64,000 nt of DNA from Cohnella thailandensis (GTDB lineage Bacteria > Bacillota > Bacilli > Paenibacillales > Paenibacillaceae), in NCBI RefSeq assembly GCF_014212135.1, contig NZ_JACJVQ010000006.1, positions 124,001-188,000 of the forward strand, in the 5' to 3' direction. Numbering within the stretch: the first letter of the stretch is position 1; the number at the start of each line of letters is the position of its first letter. Positions 50,328 through 58,839 of the stretch are shown here, piece after piece. Position numbers and translations under genes: made by a program. Under the pieces are notes generated by a model, which searched no databases, had not been told where the DNA came from, and saw only the letters and a list, made by a program, of their open reading frames with translations.

Positions 50328-50509
50328 TTACGGACATACAGTCCGTTAAAACATCGAGATGGCCTCTTAGAAATTTTAACGGACATAGGAAACCTTTAGA
50401 TAGCCAGAAACCTCTTTTTAAAGGCCATTTCCGACGGCTAACGGACTGCATGTCCGTTACATCTCCAAGGGGCGATAAATCAGCGTTTAAGAGTCACCGA
50501 TGTCCGTTA
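50328..50509. repeat. Array of TAACGGAC palindromic elements
   Basis: Four related elements recur at 49-62 base intervals in a gene-free stretch: TTACGGAC-ATACA-GTCCGTTAA (50328-50349), half-site TAACGGACAT (50377-50386), perfect TAACGGAC-TGCAT-GTCCGTTA (50439-50459) and inverted half-site ATGTCCGTTA (50500-50509). They form REP-like extragenic palindromes. The rest of 50227-50665 holds a terminator at 50556 and nothing else I can support. Confidence 0.7.
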
Positions 50510-50555
50510 GCCATCCTGGGCATGAGAGTCACCCTATGATTTTCACGAAAGTCTG

Positions 50556-50579
50556 AGGCACCCCATTAAGTGCCTTTTC
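50556..50579 (+). terminator. GGCAC-type hairpin
   Basis: AGGCAC (50556-50561) and GTGCCT (50570-50575) with an 8-base loop are followed by TTTC. It is a weak member of the GGCACCC terminator set. Confidence 0.5.
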
Positions 50580-50665
50580 ACTTGCCGTTGCGGCCAGCGG
50601 GGAGAGAACAAGGAGTCTCGGCTGGAGCTACCTCCATCCGCCGATAGTCTAGCCTTAACCAAGGC

Positions 50666-51037
50666 ATGGAGCTGACGACGCTCGGCCTCGAGCTGGAGCA
50701 TGTCACGCGCTACTTGCGGCTGCAGCAGGTGAGCTGCGAAGGGCTGTTCGATTATGAGATTCGCCGGCAGCCGGCCGAACCCGGCGTACGCCGAAGGATC
50801 GCGGCCGCAGGTACGGCCATCATGGGCATGCTCGTGGAATTCGAAGCCGGCGCGGAGGGCGCCGTGCATGCTCATCCTCACGAGCAGCTGACGTATGTCG
50901 CGAAGGGCGAGCTGGTCCTCCGGATCGGGGATTCCGAGCGCCAAGTCTCGGCGGGGGATACCGTCTACATTCCCTCCGATACGCCGCACGGAGTCCGGGC
51001 GGTGACGCCCGCACGCTGTTCGACGGTCTCTCTTTAA
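50666..51037 (+). pseudogene. Chimeric frame: kinase fragment joined to a cupin
   Basis: The 123-codon frame begins LGLELEHVTRYLRLQQVSCE and LFDYEIR, which is the linker region of YesM-type sensor kinases. It then becomes a small cupin (VRRRIAAAGTAIMGMLVEFE, VHAHPHEQLTYVAKGELVLR, VYIPSDTPHGVRA). The cupin lacks its usual first 15 or so residues and its last ones (ends ARCSTVSL). No ribosome site precedes the ATG. It is most simply a rearrangement scar in which the cupin fold is nearly whole. Confidence 0.6.
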
Positions 51038-51043
51038 GCTTCT

Positions 51044-51730
51044 CTAAATAATATCCTTGCGCTCGATATTGCGGAACGAGGCGTAAGCGATAATCGCTCC
51101 GATCCACGACAGGGTGATGGGGATGGCGACTATCGAGTTAAGCGAGAAGTCGTTCGCACTGCCGCAGACGATAAAGACGATCAGGATGGACGCGACGACC
51201 GTCGCCGACGTGGAATACTTCCTCATGCCGAAGAACAGCGGAATCAGGCTCATGAAGCTGGCCGCAAGGGCGTTCATGAGAATGGAGAGAGCTTGCCGGC
51301 CGACAATGTCCTTCGTCAGCGTCTCGTGCACGAACTCGCGAGAATGGTTGACGGCCAGCATGAGGAGGCCGACGACCAGTTCGGTGAGCACGATGGAGAG
51401 GAACGTGAACGAGAAAACGACGATTAGCTTCGCGATCATCAGCTTCTTGCGGTTGATCGGGTACGTGAACAAGACGGAGATCGATTTGGTCCTGTATTCC
51501 TCAATGATGAAGCGAGCAAGCAGGACCGCGGCGAATACGATGAAAGTCCCTCTTGTTAAAAGGTCGATCACGCTGAACAACTGTTCGTAGCTGGCAAGCC
51601 CCTCGCTTTCCGTCGGGTCGAAGGAGATCAAGCAGATCAAACCGAAAATGCAAGCCATCGCGATAAAAGCTCCGATAACGTAGCCGGTGATCTTGTATTT
51701 TCTCAGCTCGAGTTGGATTAGCTTAAGCAC
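51044..51730 (-). CDS. ABC-2 type permease of a peptide-antibiotic exporter
   Basis: This 228-residue, six-helix permease (LELRKYKITGYVIGAFIAMA, FIVFAAVLLARFIIEEYRTK, ISVLFTYPINRKKLMIAKLI) resembles lantibiotic-immunity and bacitracin-type ABC-2 permeases. Its start overlaps the ATPase stop by 8 bases. It is last in the leftward RR-HK-ATPase-permease unit and would remove or expel membrane-active peptides. Confidence 0.85.
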   Translation of the reverse strand: MLKLIQLELRKYKITGYVIGAFIAMACIFGLICLISFDPTESEGLASYEQLFSVIDLLTRGTFIVFAAVLLARFIIEEYRTKSISVLFTYPINRKKLMIAKLIVVFSFTFLSIVLTELVVGLLMLAVNHSREFVHETLTKDIVGRQALSILMNALAASFMSLIPLFFGMRKYSTSATVVASILIVFIVCGSANDFSLNSIVAIPITLSWIGAIIAYASFRNIERKDII

Positions 51731-52646
51731 TCTGCTCGCCCCCGTTCAATAAGCCGAGGAAGTACTCTTCCAGAGAGCTGTTCTTCTGATGGATCGCCTC
51801 TACCGCCACGTCGTTCATGATGAGAGTTTTGTTCACTTGCGGCAGCGGAGTAGAGAGGTCATAAACCCGAATCGTCCTGCTACCGATGACGCGAACATTT
51901 GAGATGCCCAGATGATGAGAGAGAACGTAGGCCGCTTTCACGCAATCGTCGGTCTGGAATTCGATATACTCGGCATTCGTCACGCGGACCTGCTCGAGAG
52001 AGACTTCCTTGATCAGCCTGCCGTGGTTGATGACCCCGATCGTGTTCGCCACTTGCTCGATCTCCGCGAGAAGATGGCTGGAGATGAGAATGGAGATCCC
52101 GTATTCTTGGGAGAGGATGTGCAACAGCTGCCGGATCTCCTTGATGCCGATCGGATCCAGACCGTTAATCGGCTCATCCAGGATCAGCAATTCCGGCTTC
52201 GTCGTAATCGCCCTCGCGATGCCCAGCCGCTGCTTCATCCCGAGCGAGAAGTCCTTGACCGGCTTGCCGTCGATGCCGCGCAGTTGAACCAATTCCAGCG
52301 CCTCGTCGATCGCTTTCTTGTTGTAATAGCCCATGTATTCGCAATGAAGCTCCAGGTTGTCCCGGGCCGTCAGTTTGTCGTAGAAAATGGGGTATTCGAT
52401 AATCGAGCCTATTCTTCCCAGCAGGGCGTACGAGGTTGGAGTCAGCTTCTCGCCGAACAATTCGATCTCTCCGGACGTCGGCTTGACGAGATTGGTCAGC
52501 ATTTTCATAATCGTGGTCTTGCCGGCTCCGTTAGGTCCGAGAAATCCGTAGATTTCTCCTTTTTTGACCCTCATGCTTACCTCGGATACCGATTCTTTGC
52601 CCTTGAACGTCTTGGATAACCGATGCGTTTGCAGGACGTAAGTCAT
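51723..52646 (-). CDS. ABC transporter ATP-binding protein (BcrA-like)
   Basis: This 307-residue ATPase has Walker A GPNGAGKT (residues 37-44), signature FSLGMKQRLGIA, Walker B LLILDEPINGLDP and switch His (ILISSHLLAEIEQ), with the BcrA/LanF-type C-terminal part. ATG 52646 follows GGAAAGGAAGAAT; a 19-codon upstream extension is not favoured. The signature and INGLDP Walker B are typical of bacitracin and lantibiotic exporters. Confidence 0.9.
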   Translation of the reverse strand: MTYVLQTHRLSKTFKGKESVSEVSMRVKKGEIYGFLGPNGAGKTTIMKMLTNLVKPTSGEIELFGEKLTPTSYALLGRIGSIIEYPIFYDKLTARDNLELHCEYMGYYNKKAIDEALELVQLRGIDGKPVKDFSLGMKQRLGIARAITTKPELLILDEPINGLDPIGIKEIRQLLHILSQEYGISILISSHLLAEIEQVANTIGVINHGRLIKEVSLEQVRVTNAEYIEFQTDDCVKAAYVLSHHLGISNVRVIGSRTIRVYDLSTPLPQVNKTLIMNDVAVEAIHQKNSSLEEYFLGLLNGGEQSA

Positions 52647-52719
52647 GGCTATTCTTCCTTTCCTTCCGTTGTTACGATAATCATAACGGACGAAATGGCG
52701 CATTTTCCTTACTCGTTCC

Positions 52720-53664
52720 TTACGAGTTTCTTAAGTTGAGCTTCTTTAACCGCACCGAGAAAACCGTCCGCTCATGAGGCTTGCTGTTCAGCTCGATCGA
52801 TCCTCCCATGGCTTCGGCAAGCCTTCGGGCGATCGTAAGGCCAAGACCGCTTCCCTGAACCTTCTTATTCCTGGAGTCGTCCAGCGTGTATAATCGTTCG
52901 AATACGAGTCCCTGATGCGCGGCTTCGATTCCTTTTCCCCGATCCCACACCTCCACAAGAACGGACGCGTCTTCCTCTCTCAGCGTCAGACCGATGACTC
53001 CTCCGTCTGCTCCGTAACGCAGCGCGTTGGAGATCAGGTTGTCCATGATCCGTTTCAAGGCCCCTTTATTGCCGAGCGCATATAGCTCCTTCGGAGGAAT
53101 ATCGAGGAATACCTCGAGCCCGCGGCTTTCGATCTGCTCATGGAACTGAAGAATGCTTTGCCTGCAGGATTCGCTTACGTTGATACGGCTCAAAGGGATA
53201 TCCACGTCCCCGGATTCGAGCTTCGCCAAGTCGAAGAACGTATCGATCAAGCGGATTGCTTCTTGCGTCTTGCCGAACAGCTTGGCCAATAGGTCGTTCC
53301 GCTCGGCTTCCTCGATAGGAGGTCGCAAATGCAGCGTCTCCGCGTAGCCGAGAACGACCGTCAGCGGCGTCCGGAGATCGTGCGAGACGTTCGCGAGCAT
53401 TCGGCGGGAGGCGATCCGGGTCCTCTCGTGCTCGGCCGACGCTCTCAGATGGCTGTCGAGCAGCTGATTGATCTCGGTCATGAGCGCTTGAAGCTCGGAA
53501 TCCCGGGTCATGTGGAGAAGCTTCTCTCCCGAGCGTCTCTCCTTAATCTGCTCCAGCTTGCCGCGAACCTGCCGCAGCTCCGAGGTTCTCCGGGCATTCG
53601 ATCGGATACGCGAGACGAGGAGGCCGGCGAGAATAACGATAACGCCAAGAAGGAGGACGTTCAC
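52720..53664 (-). CDS. Sensor histidine kinase with one membrane helix
   Basis: This 314-residue kinase has one N-terminal helix (NVLLLGVIVILAGLLVSRI), no sizeable external domain, a coiled linker, HisKA with His95 (MLANVSHDLRTPLTVVLGYA) and HATPase boxes (NLISNALRYGADGG, DRGKGIEAAHQGLVFERLY, GSGLGLTIARRL). With no outside sensor, it probably senses through the membrane or through the ABC transporter encoded next. It starts two bases after the response regulator stop. Confidence 0.9.
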   Translation of the reverse strand: MNVLLLGVIVILAGLLVSRIRSNARRTSELRQVRGKLEQIKERRSGEKLLHMTRDSELQALMTEINQLLDSHLRASAEHERTRIASRRMLANVSHDLRTPLTVVLGYAETLHLRPPIEEAERNDLLAKLFGKTQEAIRLIDTFFDLAKLESGDVDIPLSRINVSESCRQSILQFHEQIESRGLEVFLDIPPKELYALGNKGALKRIMDNLISNALRYGADGGVIGLTLREEDASVLVEVWDRGKGIEAAHQGLVFERLYTLDDSRNKKVQGSGLGLTIARRLAEAMGGSIELNSKPHERTVFSVRLKKLNLRNS

Positions 53665-53665
53665 T

Positions 53666-54367
53666 TCATCCGCCCTCCCATTTGTAGCCGATTCCCCATA
53701 AGGTCTTGATATAAGCCGGACGGGAGGGATCCTCTTCGATCTTCTCCCTTAACCTCCTGATATGAACGTTGATGACGTTCTCGTCCCCCATGTAGTCGTC
53801 GTTCCAAATGAGGCCGTAGAGCTGGGATTTGGTGAAAACCCGGTTTTTGTTCGTGGCAAAAAGCTTTAGAATTTCAAACTCTTTGGCGGTTAGCCGTACT
53901 TCTTGGCCTTTTTTCTTAACGGAAAAGTTCTCCAAATCCAACTCGAGCTCCCCAATGCTCATGGACGGATCCGTCTGCCGTTCCGCGCTGGAATACACCG
54001 TCGCTCTTCGAATGGCCGCCTTCATCCTTGCGGACAGCTCGATCGTCGAGAAAGGCTTCTGAATATAGTCGTCCGCCCCGAAACCGAGACCTAGCGCCTT
54101 ATCGACGTCCCCGTCCTTGGCCGACATGATGAGAATCGGCACGTTGCTTTTCTCTCGGATCCTGCGAATGACTTCCATGCCATCGAGCCTCGGCAGCATC
54201 AGATCGACCAAGACCAGGTCGTAGTCCCTGCCCGAGAACAATGCCAAGCCCTCGATGCCATCCGTCGCTTCGTCGATCAGAAAGCCTTCGCGGCCAAGAG
54301 CGCTGCGAAGCATCTCGAGGATAGCAGGGTCATCTTCTATGATTAAGATGCGATGCGTTCCGGACAT
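53666..54367 (-). CDS. OmpR family response regulator
   Basis: This 233-residue protein has receiver motifs IIEDD, Asp55 (LVLVDLMLPRLDGMEVI), MSAKD and IQKPFS, and a winged helix (VRLTAKEFEILKLFATNKNR, DENVINVHIRRLREKI). It is first in the leftward RR-HK-ABC operon, a self-contained peptide-antibiotic sensing and detoxification module. A TATGAT box lies ahead of it on the minus strand. Confidence 0.92.
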   Translation of the reverse strand: MSGTHRILIIEDDPAILEMLRSALGREGFLIDEATDGIEGLALFSGRDYDLVLVDLMLPRLDGMEVIRRIREKSNVPILIMSAKDGDVDKALGLGFGADDYIQKPFSTIELSARMKAAIRRATVYSSAERQTDPSMSIGELELDLENFSVKKKGQEVRLTAKEFEILKLFATNKNRVFTKSQLYGLIWNDDYMGDENVINVHIRRLREKIEEDPSRPAYIKTLWGIGYKWEGG

Positions 54368-54451
54368 AATTCACCCGCCATTTTCCACATATTCTTGTTC
54401 CATCATATCAGAAATGAGGCTTAGCTTCTTAACGATGACTCAAAAGTCTTG

Positions 54452-54501
54452 TTGACAAATGAATGAACGGTTCATACAATAATAATAAATGAACCATTCA
54501 T
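54452..54501 (+). promoter_or_regulatory. SDR/TetR operon promoter with two operators
   Basis: TTGACA (54452-54457), a 17-base spacer and TACAAT (54475-54480) form a strong promoter. TGAACGGTTCA lies inside the spacer (54464-54474), and TGAACCATTCA (54490-54500), its near reverse complement, lies just downstream. These are likely sites for the TetR at 55477. Confidence 0.78.
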
Positions 54502-54526
54502 TCAATAAACGGAGGGAGAATTCCAA

Positions 54527-55438
54527 ATGAGCGGAATTCATCAAGCGGACGGTCAGAACGTAAAAGGGAAATATGCGGTGATTACGGGCGCCACGAGCGG
54601 GATCGGGTTGGCGGCTGCGCAAGAGTTAGCCGCGAGAGGGGCGAATTTGGGCATCGTTGCGCGCAATGCGGCCAAAGCGAACGAGGTCGCGGCCAAACTG
54701 CGGGCGTCCTTCGGCAATTCGATTACGGTCGACGTCTTCATCGCCGACATGTCCTCCCAGCGATCCATCCGCCGCGCGGCAAACGAGATATTAGCGAAGT
54801 GCCCGAGGATCGATATTCTGATCAATAATGCGGGCGCCATGTTCGTTGACCATAAGACGACGGAGGACGGACTGGAGATGACCTGGGCGGTCAACCATAT
54901 CGCGCCGTTCTTGTTAACCACAATGCTCCTTGATAAACTGATGTTAAGCGAACATGCCCGCGTCATTACGACGTCGTCCCACGGCCATAAGATGGCCGGG
55001 AAAGGCATCGGATTCGACGATTTGAACGGTAAGCGTCGGTTCGGGTTTTGGGGCAAAATGAAGGGCGGCCCTAACTTCCGATACGGCGAGACGAAGCTGG
55101 CGAACATTTTGTTTACCGCGGAGCTGGCGGAACGATTGCAAGGCACGAATGTCGACGCGTATTGCTTCGACCCCGGACTCGTCGCCACGAATTTCAATCG
55201 GGACAACGGATGGATGGCCCGGATGACGACGGCCGTCATGATGAGATTCGCCCGGACGCCCGAGAAGGGCGCGGAGACGCTTGTATGGCTGGCGGATACC
55301 GACGGCAAGAACCTGGAGAGCGGGCGTTACTATGCCGATAAGCAAATAGGGACGCTGTCGGCGCAAGCGAGCAACAGGGAAGCGGCGAAGAAGCTATGGG
55401 AAGTAAGCGAGGAGCAGATCCGTCTATCGCAGGCATAA
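54527..55438 (+). CDS. SDR family oxidoreductase, retinol dehydrogenase-like
   Basis: This 303-residue short-chain dehydrogenase has TGATSGIG, NNAGAMF, the catalytic Ser in VITTSSHGH and YGETKLAN for YxxxK, in the order typical of RDH/WWOX-like SDRs. ATG 54527 follows GGAGGGAG. It is first in a two-gene operon with a TetR and sits behind an operator-bearing promoter. The substrate is probably a lipophilic alcohol or aldehyde. Confidence 0.87.
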   Translation: MSGIHQADGQNVKGKYAVITGATSGIGLAAAQELAARGANLGIVARNAAKANEVAAKLRASFGNSITVDVFIADMSSQRSIRRAANEILAKCPRIDILINNAGAMFVDHKTTEDGLEMTWAVNHIAPFLLTTMLLDKLMLSEHARVITTSSHGHKMAGKGIGFDDLNGKRRFGFWGKMKGGPNFRYGETKLANILFTAELAERLQGTNVDAYCFDPGLVATNFNRDNGWMARMTTAVMMRFARTPEKGAETLVWLADTDGKNLESGRYYADKQIGTLSAQASNREAAKKLWEVSEEQIRLSQA

Positions 55439-55476
55439 CCCGCGGGTCGACGCGCGCAAAGGAAGAAGGATAATCT

Positions 55477-56070
55477 ATGCCAAGAATAGCAAGAGCGCAA
55501 GCCGAGCAGGCGTTCGACGAACGCAAAGACCAGATCAAGAAGGCGGCTCTTAAAATATTTGCGGAGAAAGGGCTCGCCGGCACGAAGATGAGCATGATCG
55601 CGGAGGAGGCCGGCATCAGCCAAGGTTTATCGTACCGCTATTTCCAATCCAAAGACGAGATCTTCGCGCTTCTCGTGGAAGAGGCGATCGAGGAATCCCG
55701 GAACGCCGTGCGGGATATCGGAAGTTTACCCGGTTCGCCTCTTGAGCAGCTAAGGGCGTTCACGCTGCGACTGCTGGATGAGAACCACAAGCACTATTTC
55801 CTGCTCGTTCAACAGGCGCAAACGTCGGAAGGCGTTCCGAGCCAGGCGAGGGAAGCGATCCAGCGGTATTCCCCCCAGGATACCATCGAGCAGATGATCC
55901 CGATTTTCGTCCGAGGGCAGCAAGAAGGACAATTCGCGGAGGGCGATGCCTACAAGCGATTGATCTTGTTTCTCTCGGTGGTTACCGGTCTTATGCTTCA
56001 AGATGCGAAGGCGATGGGAATGGATTGGACGCAGGAAGTCGATAGTCTGCTGAATATCTTGACGAAATAG
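55477..56070 (+). CDS. TetR family transcriptional regulator
   Basis: This 197-residue protein has a helix-turn-helix (TKMSMIAEEAGISQGLSYRY then FQSKDEIFALLVEEAIEESR) and an all-helical ligand domain. ATG 55477 follows AGAAGGAT. It lies 38 bases after the SDR and is co-transcribed with it. Paired operators at the operon promoter suggest negative self-control. The terminator stem overlaps its stop codon. Confidence 0.86.
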   Translation: MPRIARAQAEQAFDERKDQIKKAALKIFAEKGLAGTKMSMIAEEAGISQGLSYRYFQSKDEIFALLVEEAIEESRNAVRDIGSLPGSPLEQLRAFTLRLLDENHKHYFLLVQQAQTSEGVPSQAREAIQRYSPQDTIEQMIPIFVRGQQEGQFAEGDAYKRLILFLSVVTGLMLQDAKAMGMDWTQEVDSLLNILTK

Positions 56071-56088
56071 CTGCCGCGGCAGCTATTT
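56065..56088 (+). terminator. Terminator overlapping the TetR stop
   Basis: AAATAGCTGCC (56065-56075) and GGCAGCTATTT (56078-56088) form a perfect stem, followed by TCG. The stem includes the TAG stop. Confidence 0.65.
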
Positions 56089-56127
56089 TCGCCCTTTCCG
56101 CCGATAAACTCGTTAAGCAGAACCGTA

Positions 56128-57558
56128 TCATAGATAACGGCTCCATAACTCTCTCAAACGGCATATGCCTTCCTCTATCTTTTCCAACTCTATGCCTCCA
56201 AAGCCGATGATGAATTTCTTCTCTCCGCTTTGAGATTTATCATCGGAGTAGAACGGAGTGGCTGCCGCAACGCGAATCCCGTAAGGCCGTACCGCATCGA
56301 CCATCTCTTGCTCCGATGCGGGAGTTCGGATCTTGAGAATGAGGTGCAGGCCTGCTTCCGCATTCATCACCTCGCCTACCCCCTGAAACTGAACCTCCAG
56401 CGTGTCGGCCAGCTTGCGATTTTTTTTGCGGTACAGATTCCGCATTCTGCGGACATGCTTCTCAAAGTGGCCTTGCTCCATAAATCGCTGAAGGGTGCGT
56501 TGATAGACCCGGGAAGATGACAGTTCGACCATCAATCTTCTTGTGATCTTGCGAAACGGCTCCAATAAGGCTTCCGGCAGAACCATGTAATGGATGCAAA
56601 GATCCGGCGCGAGAATTTGGGAGAAGCCCCCGACATAAATGACATTGGCGGACGAGCCGAGACCTTGCAGAGCGGGAATGGGCTGCCCATAGTAGCGGAG
56701 TTCTCCCCCATAGTCGTCTTCAATAATATAAGCGTGATTCTCCTTAGCCCATTCCAATAATTCCAACCTTTCATGGAACGGCATCACGCGCCCGCCGGGA
56801 AACTGATGGGAGGGGGATACGGCAACGATGCGGGCATCGGTGTTTCCGAGGCGCGATATCGAAATCCCTTTATCCGCTTCGGTTACGGGGAACAACTCGT
56901 ACCCTTGCGCTTGAAACGCGTAAGGAATAAGAGGATAACACGGATTCTCCACGGCTATGCCGGGCGAGAGATCCTTCATCGTTATCGCGAGATAGTTCAT
57001 GAGAAGATGCTGCTCCGCTCCGATGACAATCTGTTCCGGGCGGCAGACCACTCCGCGAAAACGATAAAGATAAGCCGCCAGCTCATTGCGCAAACCAGCT
57101 TCGCCTAGCGGATCCCCATAGTAGAGCAACTCCTTATATTCCTCAAGGAGCGTGTGATTCAGCAAGCGTCTCCAGGCGCGGAGCGGGAAGGAAATGAAAT
57201 CGTTTTTGGACATATGAAAATCGTAAGAGTAAACGGGAGCGGCATCCTCGGGAGGGATAAAATTCAAGGACGAGAATGTAGAGTCGTTTAAAGCGAGTTT
57301 TCCATAAGAATCGGGCAGTTGCGTTATATAAAAACCGCGCCGCGGCCGGCTCTCCATAAAACCCTCGGCGATAAGTTGTTGATAAGCGGTTTCGACCGGC
57401 GTAGTGCTGATCGACAAATTCTTCGCCAGCGCGCGAATCGAGGGCAGACGATCGCTCGGGCGTAATTTGCCTCCGACGATGTCCCGTTTGATAGCCTCAT
57501 ATAGCGCAATATAGACGGGTAAATTGGAAGGGGATTGTAAATTTGGCGTGTATAGCAT
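56128..57558 (-). CDS. MocR-type GntR regulator without the PLP lysine
   Basis: This 476-residue protein has an N-terminal GntR winged helix (LRPSDRLPSIRALAKNLSIS, VETAYQQLIAEGFMESRPRR) and a fold-type I aminotransferase-like domain (VSPSHQFPGG, YIIEDDYGGELRYYGQPIPA). The PLP-lysine motif, normally GTFSKxLxPxLRxGY, reads GGFSQILAPDLCIHY: the Lys is Gln (codon 56617-56619) and the nearby Arg is lost. It is divergent from the GNAT gene at 57671 with an inverted repeat between. It is likely a regulator that binds ligand without a Schiff base. Confidence 0.85.
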   Translation of the reverse strand: MLYTPNLQSPSNLPVYIALYEAIKRDIVGGKLRPSDRLPSIRALAKNLSISTTPVETAYQQLIAEGFMESRPRRGFYITQLPDSYGKLALNDSTFSSLNFIPPEDAAPVYSYDFHMSKNDFISFPLRAWRRLLNHTLLEEYKELLYYGDPLGEAGLRNELAAYLYRFRGVVCRPEQIVIGAEQHLLMNYLAITMKDLSPGIAVENPCYPLIPYAFQAQGYELFPVTEADKGISISRLGNTDARIVAVSPSHQFPGGRVMPFHERLELLEWAKENHAYIIEDDYGGELRYYGQPIPALQGLGSSANVIYVGGFSQILAPDLCIHYMVLPEALLEPFRKITRRLMVELSSSRVYQRTLQRFMEQGHFEKHVRRMRNLYRKKNRKLADTLEVQFQGVGEVMNAEAGLHLILKIRTPASEQEMVDAVRPYGIRVAAATPFYSDDKSQSGEKKFIIGFGGIELEKIEEGICRLRELWSRYL

Positions 57559-57588
57559 GTAGTCGCATCCATTCTGTCATCTGAAAAA

Positions 57589-57619
57589 TTGCACAATCTG
57601 TATATTTTTAAGTATACAG
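57589..57619 (+). promoter_or_regulatory. GNAT promoter with inverted repeat
   Basis: TTGCAC (57589-57594), 18 bases, TATACA (57613-57618) form a promoter. CTGTATA-N8-TATACAG (57598-57619) overlaps its -10 and is a candidate MocR site. Confidence 0.55.
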
Positions 57620-57670
57620 ATAATTGGTAAATTAGGATACAAATCAACACGAAGGGAGACGGGATCGAGA

Positions 57671-58222
57671 ATGGCGCCCGTACGTTTTTTGGAAGGAAAA
57701 CAGGTCTATTTAAGACCGATCGAGCTGGCCGACGCCGATTGGTATTTCGCTAATCTGTACGACAAGGACACAAGGAGACTCACCGGTACGCAAAAGCACT
57801 TTAGCCGGGAACAGATTGCCAAGTATATCGAAGGAAAGTCGCAGGACAGCTCGTCCGTGCTTCTGTTGATCGCAACTTGCGACGGCGATATACCGATCGG
57901 GGACATTGCCATCCAAGATATCGATACCATTAATCGCAATGCGAATATTCGCATTGCGATTAATAGCGGCAGTCATCAAGGCAAAGGGTATGGCACGGAG
58001 GCGCTGCGGCTCATGCTGGACTATGGCTTCGGCATCCTCAATCTTCACCGGATCGAGCTCAACGTATTTTCCTTTAACGAGCGTGCCGTGCATGTATACG
58101 AGAAAGTGGGTTTCAAGCGGGAAGGAGTTCAAAGAGAGGCACTTTTCTATGATCATAAATATTACGATTCGATTCTTATGAGTATTTTGGAAAGCGAGTA
58201 TCGGTCTGGAGACATATCATGA
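57671..58222 (+). CDS. GNAT N-acetyltransferase, RimJ/RimL type
   Basis: This 183-residue protein has the order of the RimL group: VYLRPIELADADWYFANLYD at the start, IRIAINSGSHQGKGYGTEAL as the acetyl-CoA loop (QGKGYG), LNLHRIELNVFSFNERAVHV and YEKVGFKREGVQREALFYDH. ATG 57671 follows AAGGGAGAC. The acceptor may be a protein N-terminus, antibiotic or polyamine. It is divergent from the lysine-less MocR gene. Confidence 0.88.
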   Translation: MAPVRFLEGKQVYLRPIELADADWYFANLYDKDTRRLTGTQKHFSREQIAKYIEGKSQDSSSVLLLIATCDGDIPIGDIAIQDIDTINRNANIRIAINSGSHQGKGYGTEALRLMLDYGFGILNLHRIELNVFSFNERAVHVYEKVGFKREGVQREALFYDHKYYDSILMSILESEYRSGDIS

Positions 58223-58298
58223 TTTAACGGCGTGCCCGAACCTTGTCCAGGGAGCAGAATAAGATAGGAGTCAACAATCCCTGACAGGAGGAATTTCT

Positions 58299-58703
58299 TT
58301 GGGCAATAAAGACATTCAAGGCTGTCCTGCCCCTCAGAACATCACGTTGGCTCAGCGCCTGAGGCCGGTCGTCGGCCGGACGGTAACCGTGTTCCAACCC
58401 GGGTTTCCACGGCTGACGAGAACGACAGGCAAGCTCTCCAATGTGACCCCGTCCTCTTTTACAGTGGGACGAACGGTCGTGGATACCCAAACCTCCTTCT
58501 TTATTGTCCTTAACGAGCCCGTTAGAAGAACAAAGCCATTTGAATTGACGGCCACCGCGGAAGACATCGGCGAGCTTCGCGGGAGGCTAATCCGTGTTGG
58601 AAGAAATTTTGTCGAGTTTATCAAGATGCCAGGCCGGAGGGTTCCTACTCTGTTTCCGTTAAATCTGTTCACGGGAGTCGTTTGCGAAAGCGAAGAGGAA
58701 TAG
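58299..58703 (+). CDS. Small beta-rich protein, DUF2642-like
   Basis: This 134-residue product starts at TTG 58299, placed by CAGGAGGAA. Two similar stretches, RLRPVVGRTVTVFQPGFPRL and ELRGRLIRVGRNFVEFIKMP, suggest a repeated SH3-like or Sm-like strand pattern as in DUF2642/YuzF-type and spore-coat proteins of Bacillales. There is no signal peptide. It has its own strong terminator. The assignment is tentative; a spore or coat role is only an inference. Confidence 0.6.
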   Translation: MGNKDIQGCPAPQNITLAQRLRPVVGRTVTVFQPGFPRLTRTTGKLSNVTPSSFTVGRTVVDTQTSFFIVLNEPVRRTKPFELTATAEDIGELRGRLIRVGRNFVEFIKMPGRRVPTLFPLNLFTGVVCESEEE

Positions 58704-58714
58704 GAACGGCGAAT

Positions 58715-58768
58715 GACCCGCAAGAAGCGCGCATGAAGATAGAGCGCCTTCTTGCGGGTCGTTTCATT
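58715..58768 (+). terminator. Terminator after the DUF2642-like gene
   Basis: GACCCGCAAGAAG (58715-58727) pairs perfectly with CTTCTTGCGGGTC (58748-58760), followed by GTTTCATTT. Confidence 0.82.
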
Positions 58769-58839
58769 TGCATCAAGTATATTTACGGACTTCTCCGAAG
58801 CGACGTCCGGAATACACTAAGGTAACCTAATGGCACGAC

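Noticed and set aside
50328..50509. CRISPR array
   Set aside because: Repeats are short palindromes of varying completeness, the intervals are unequal and there are no cas genes nearby.
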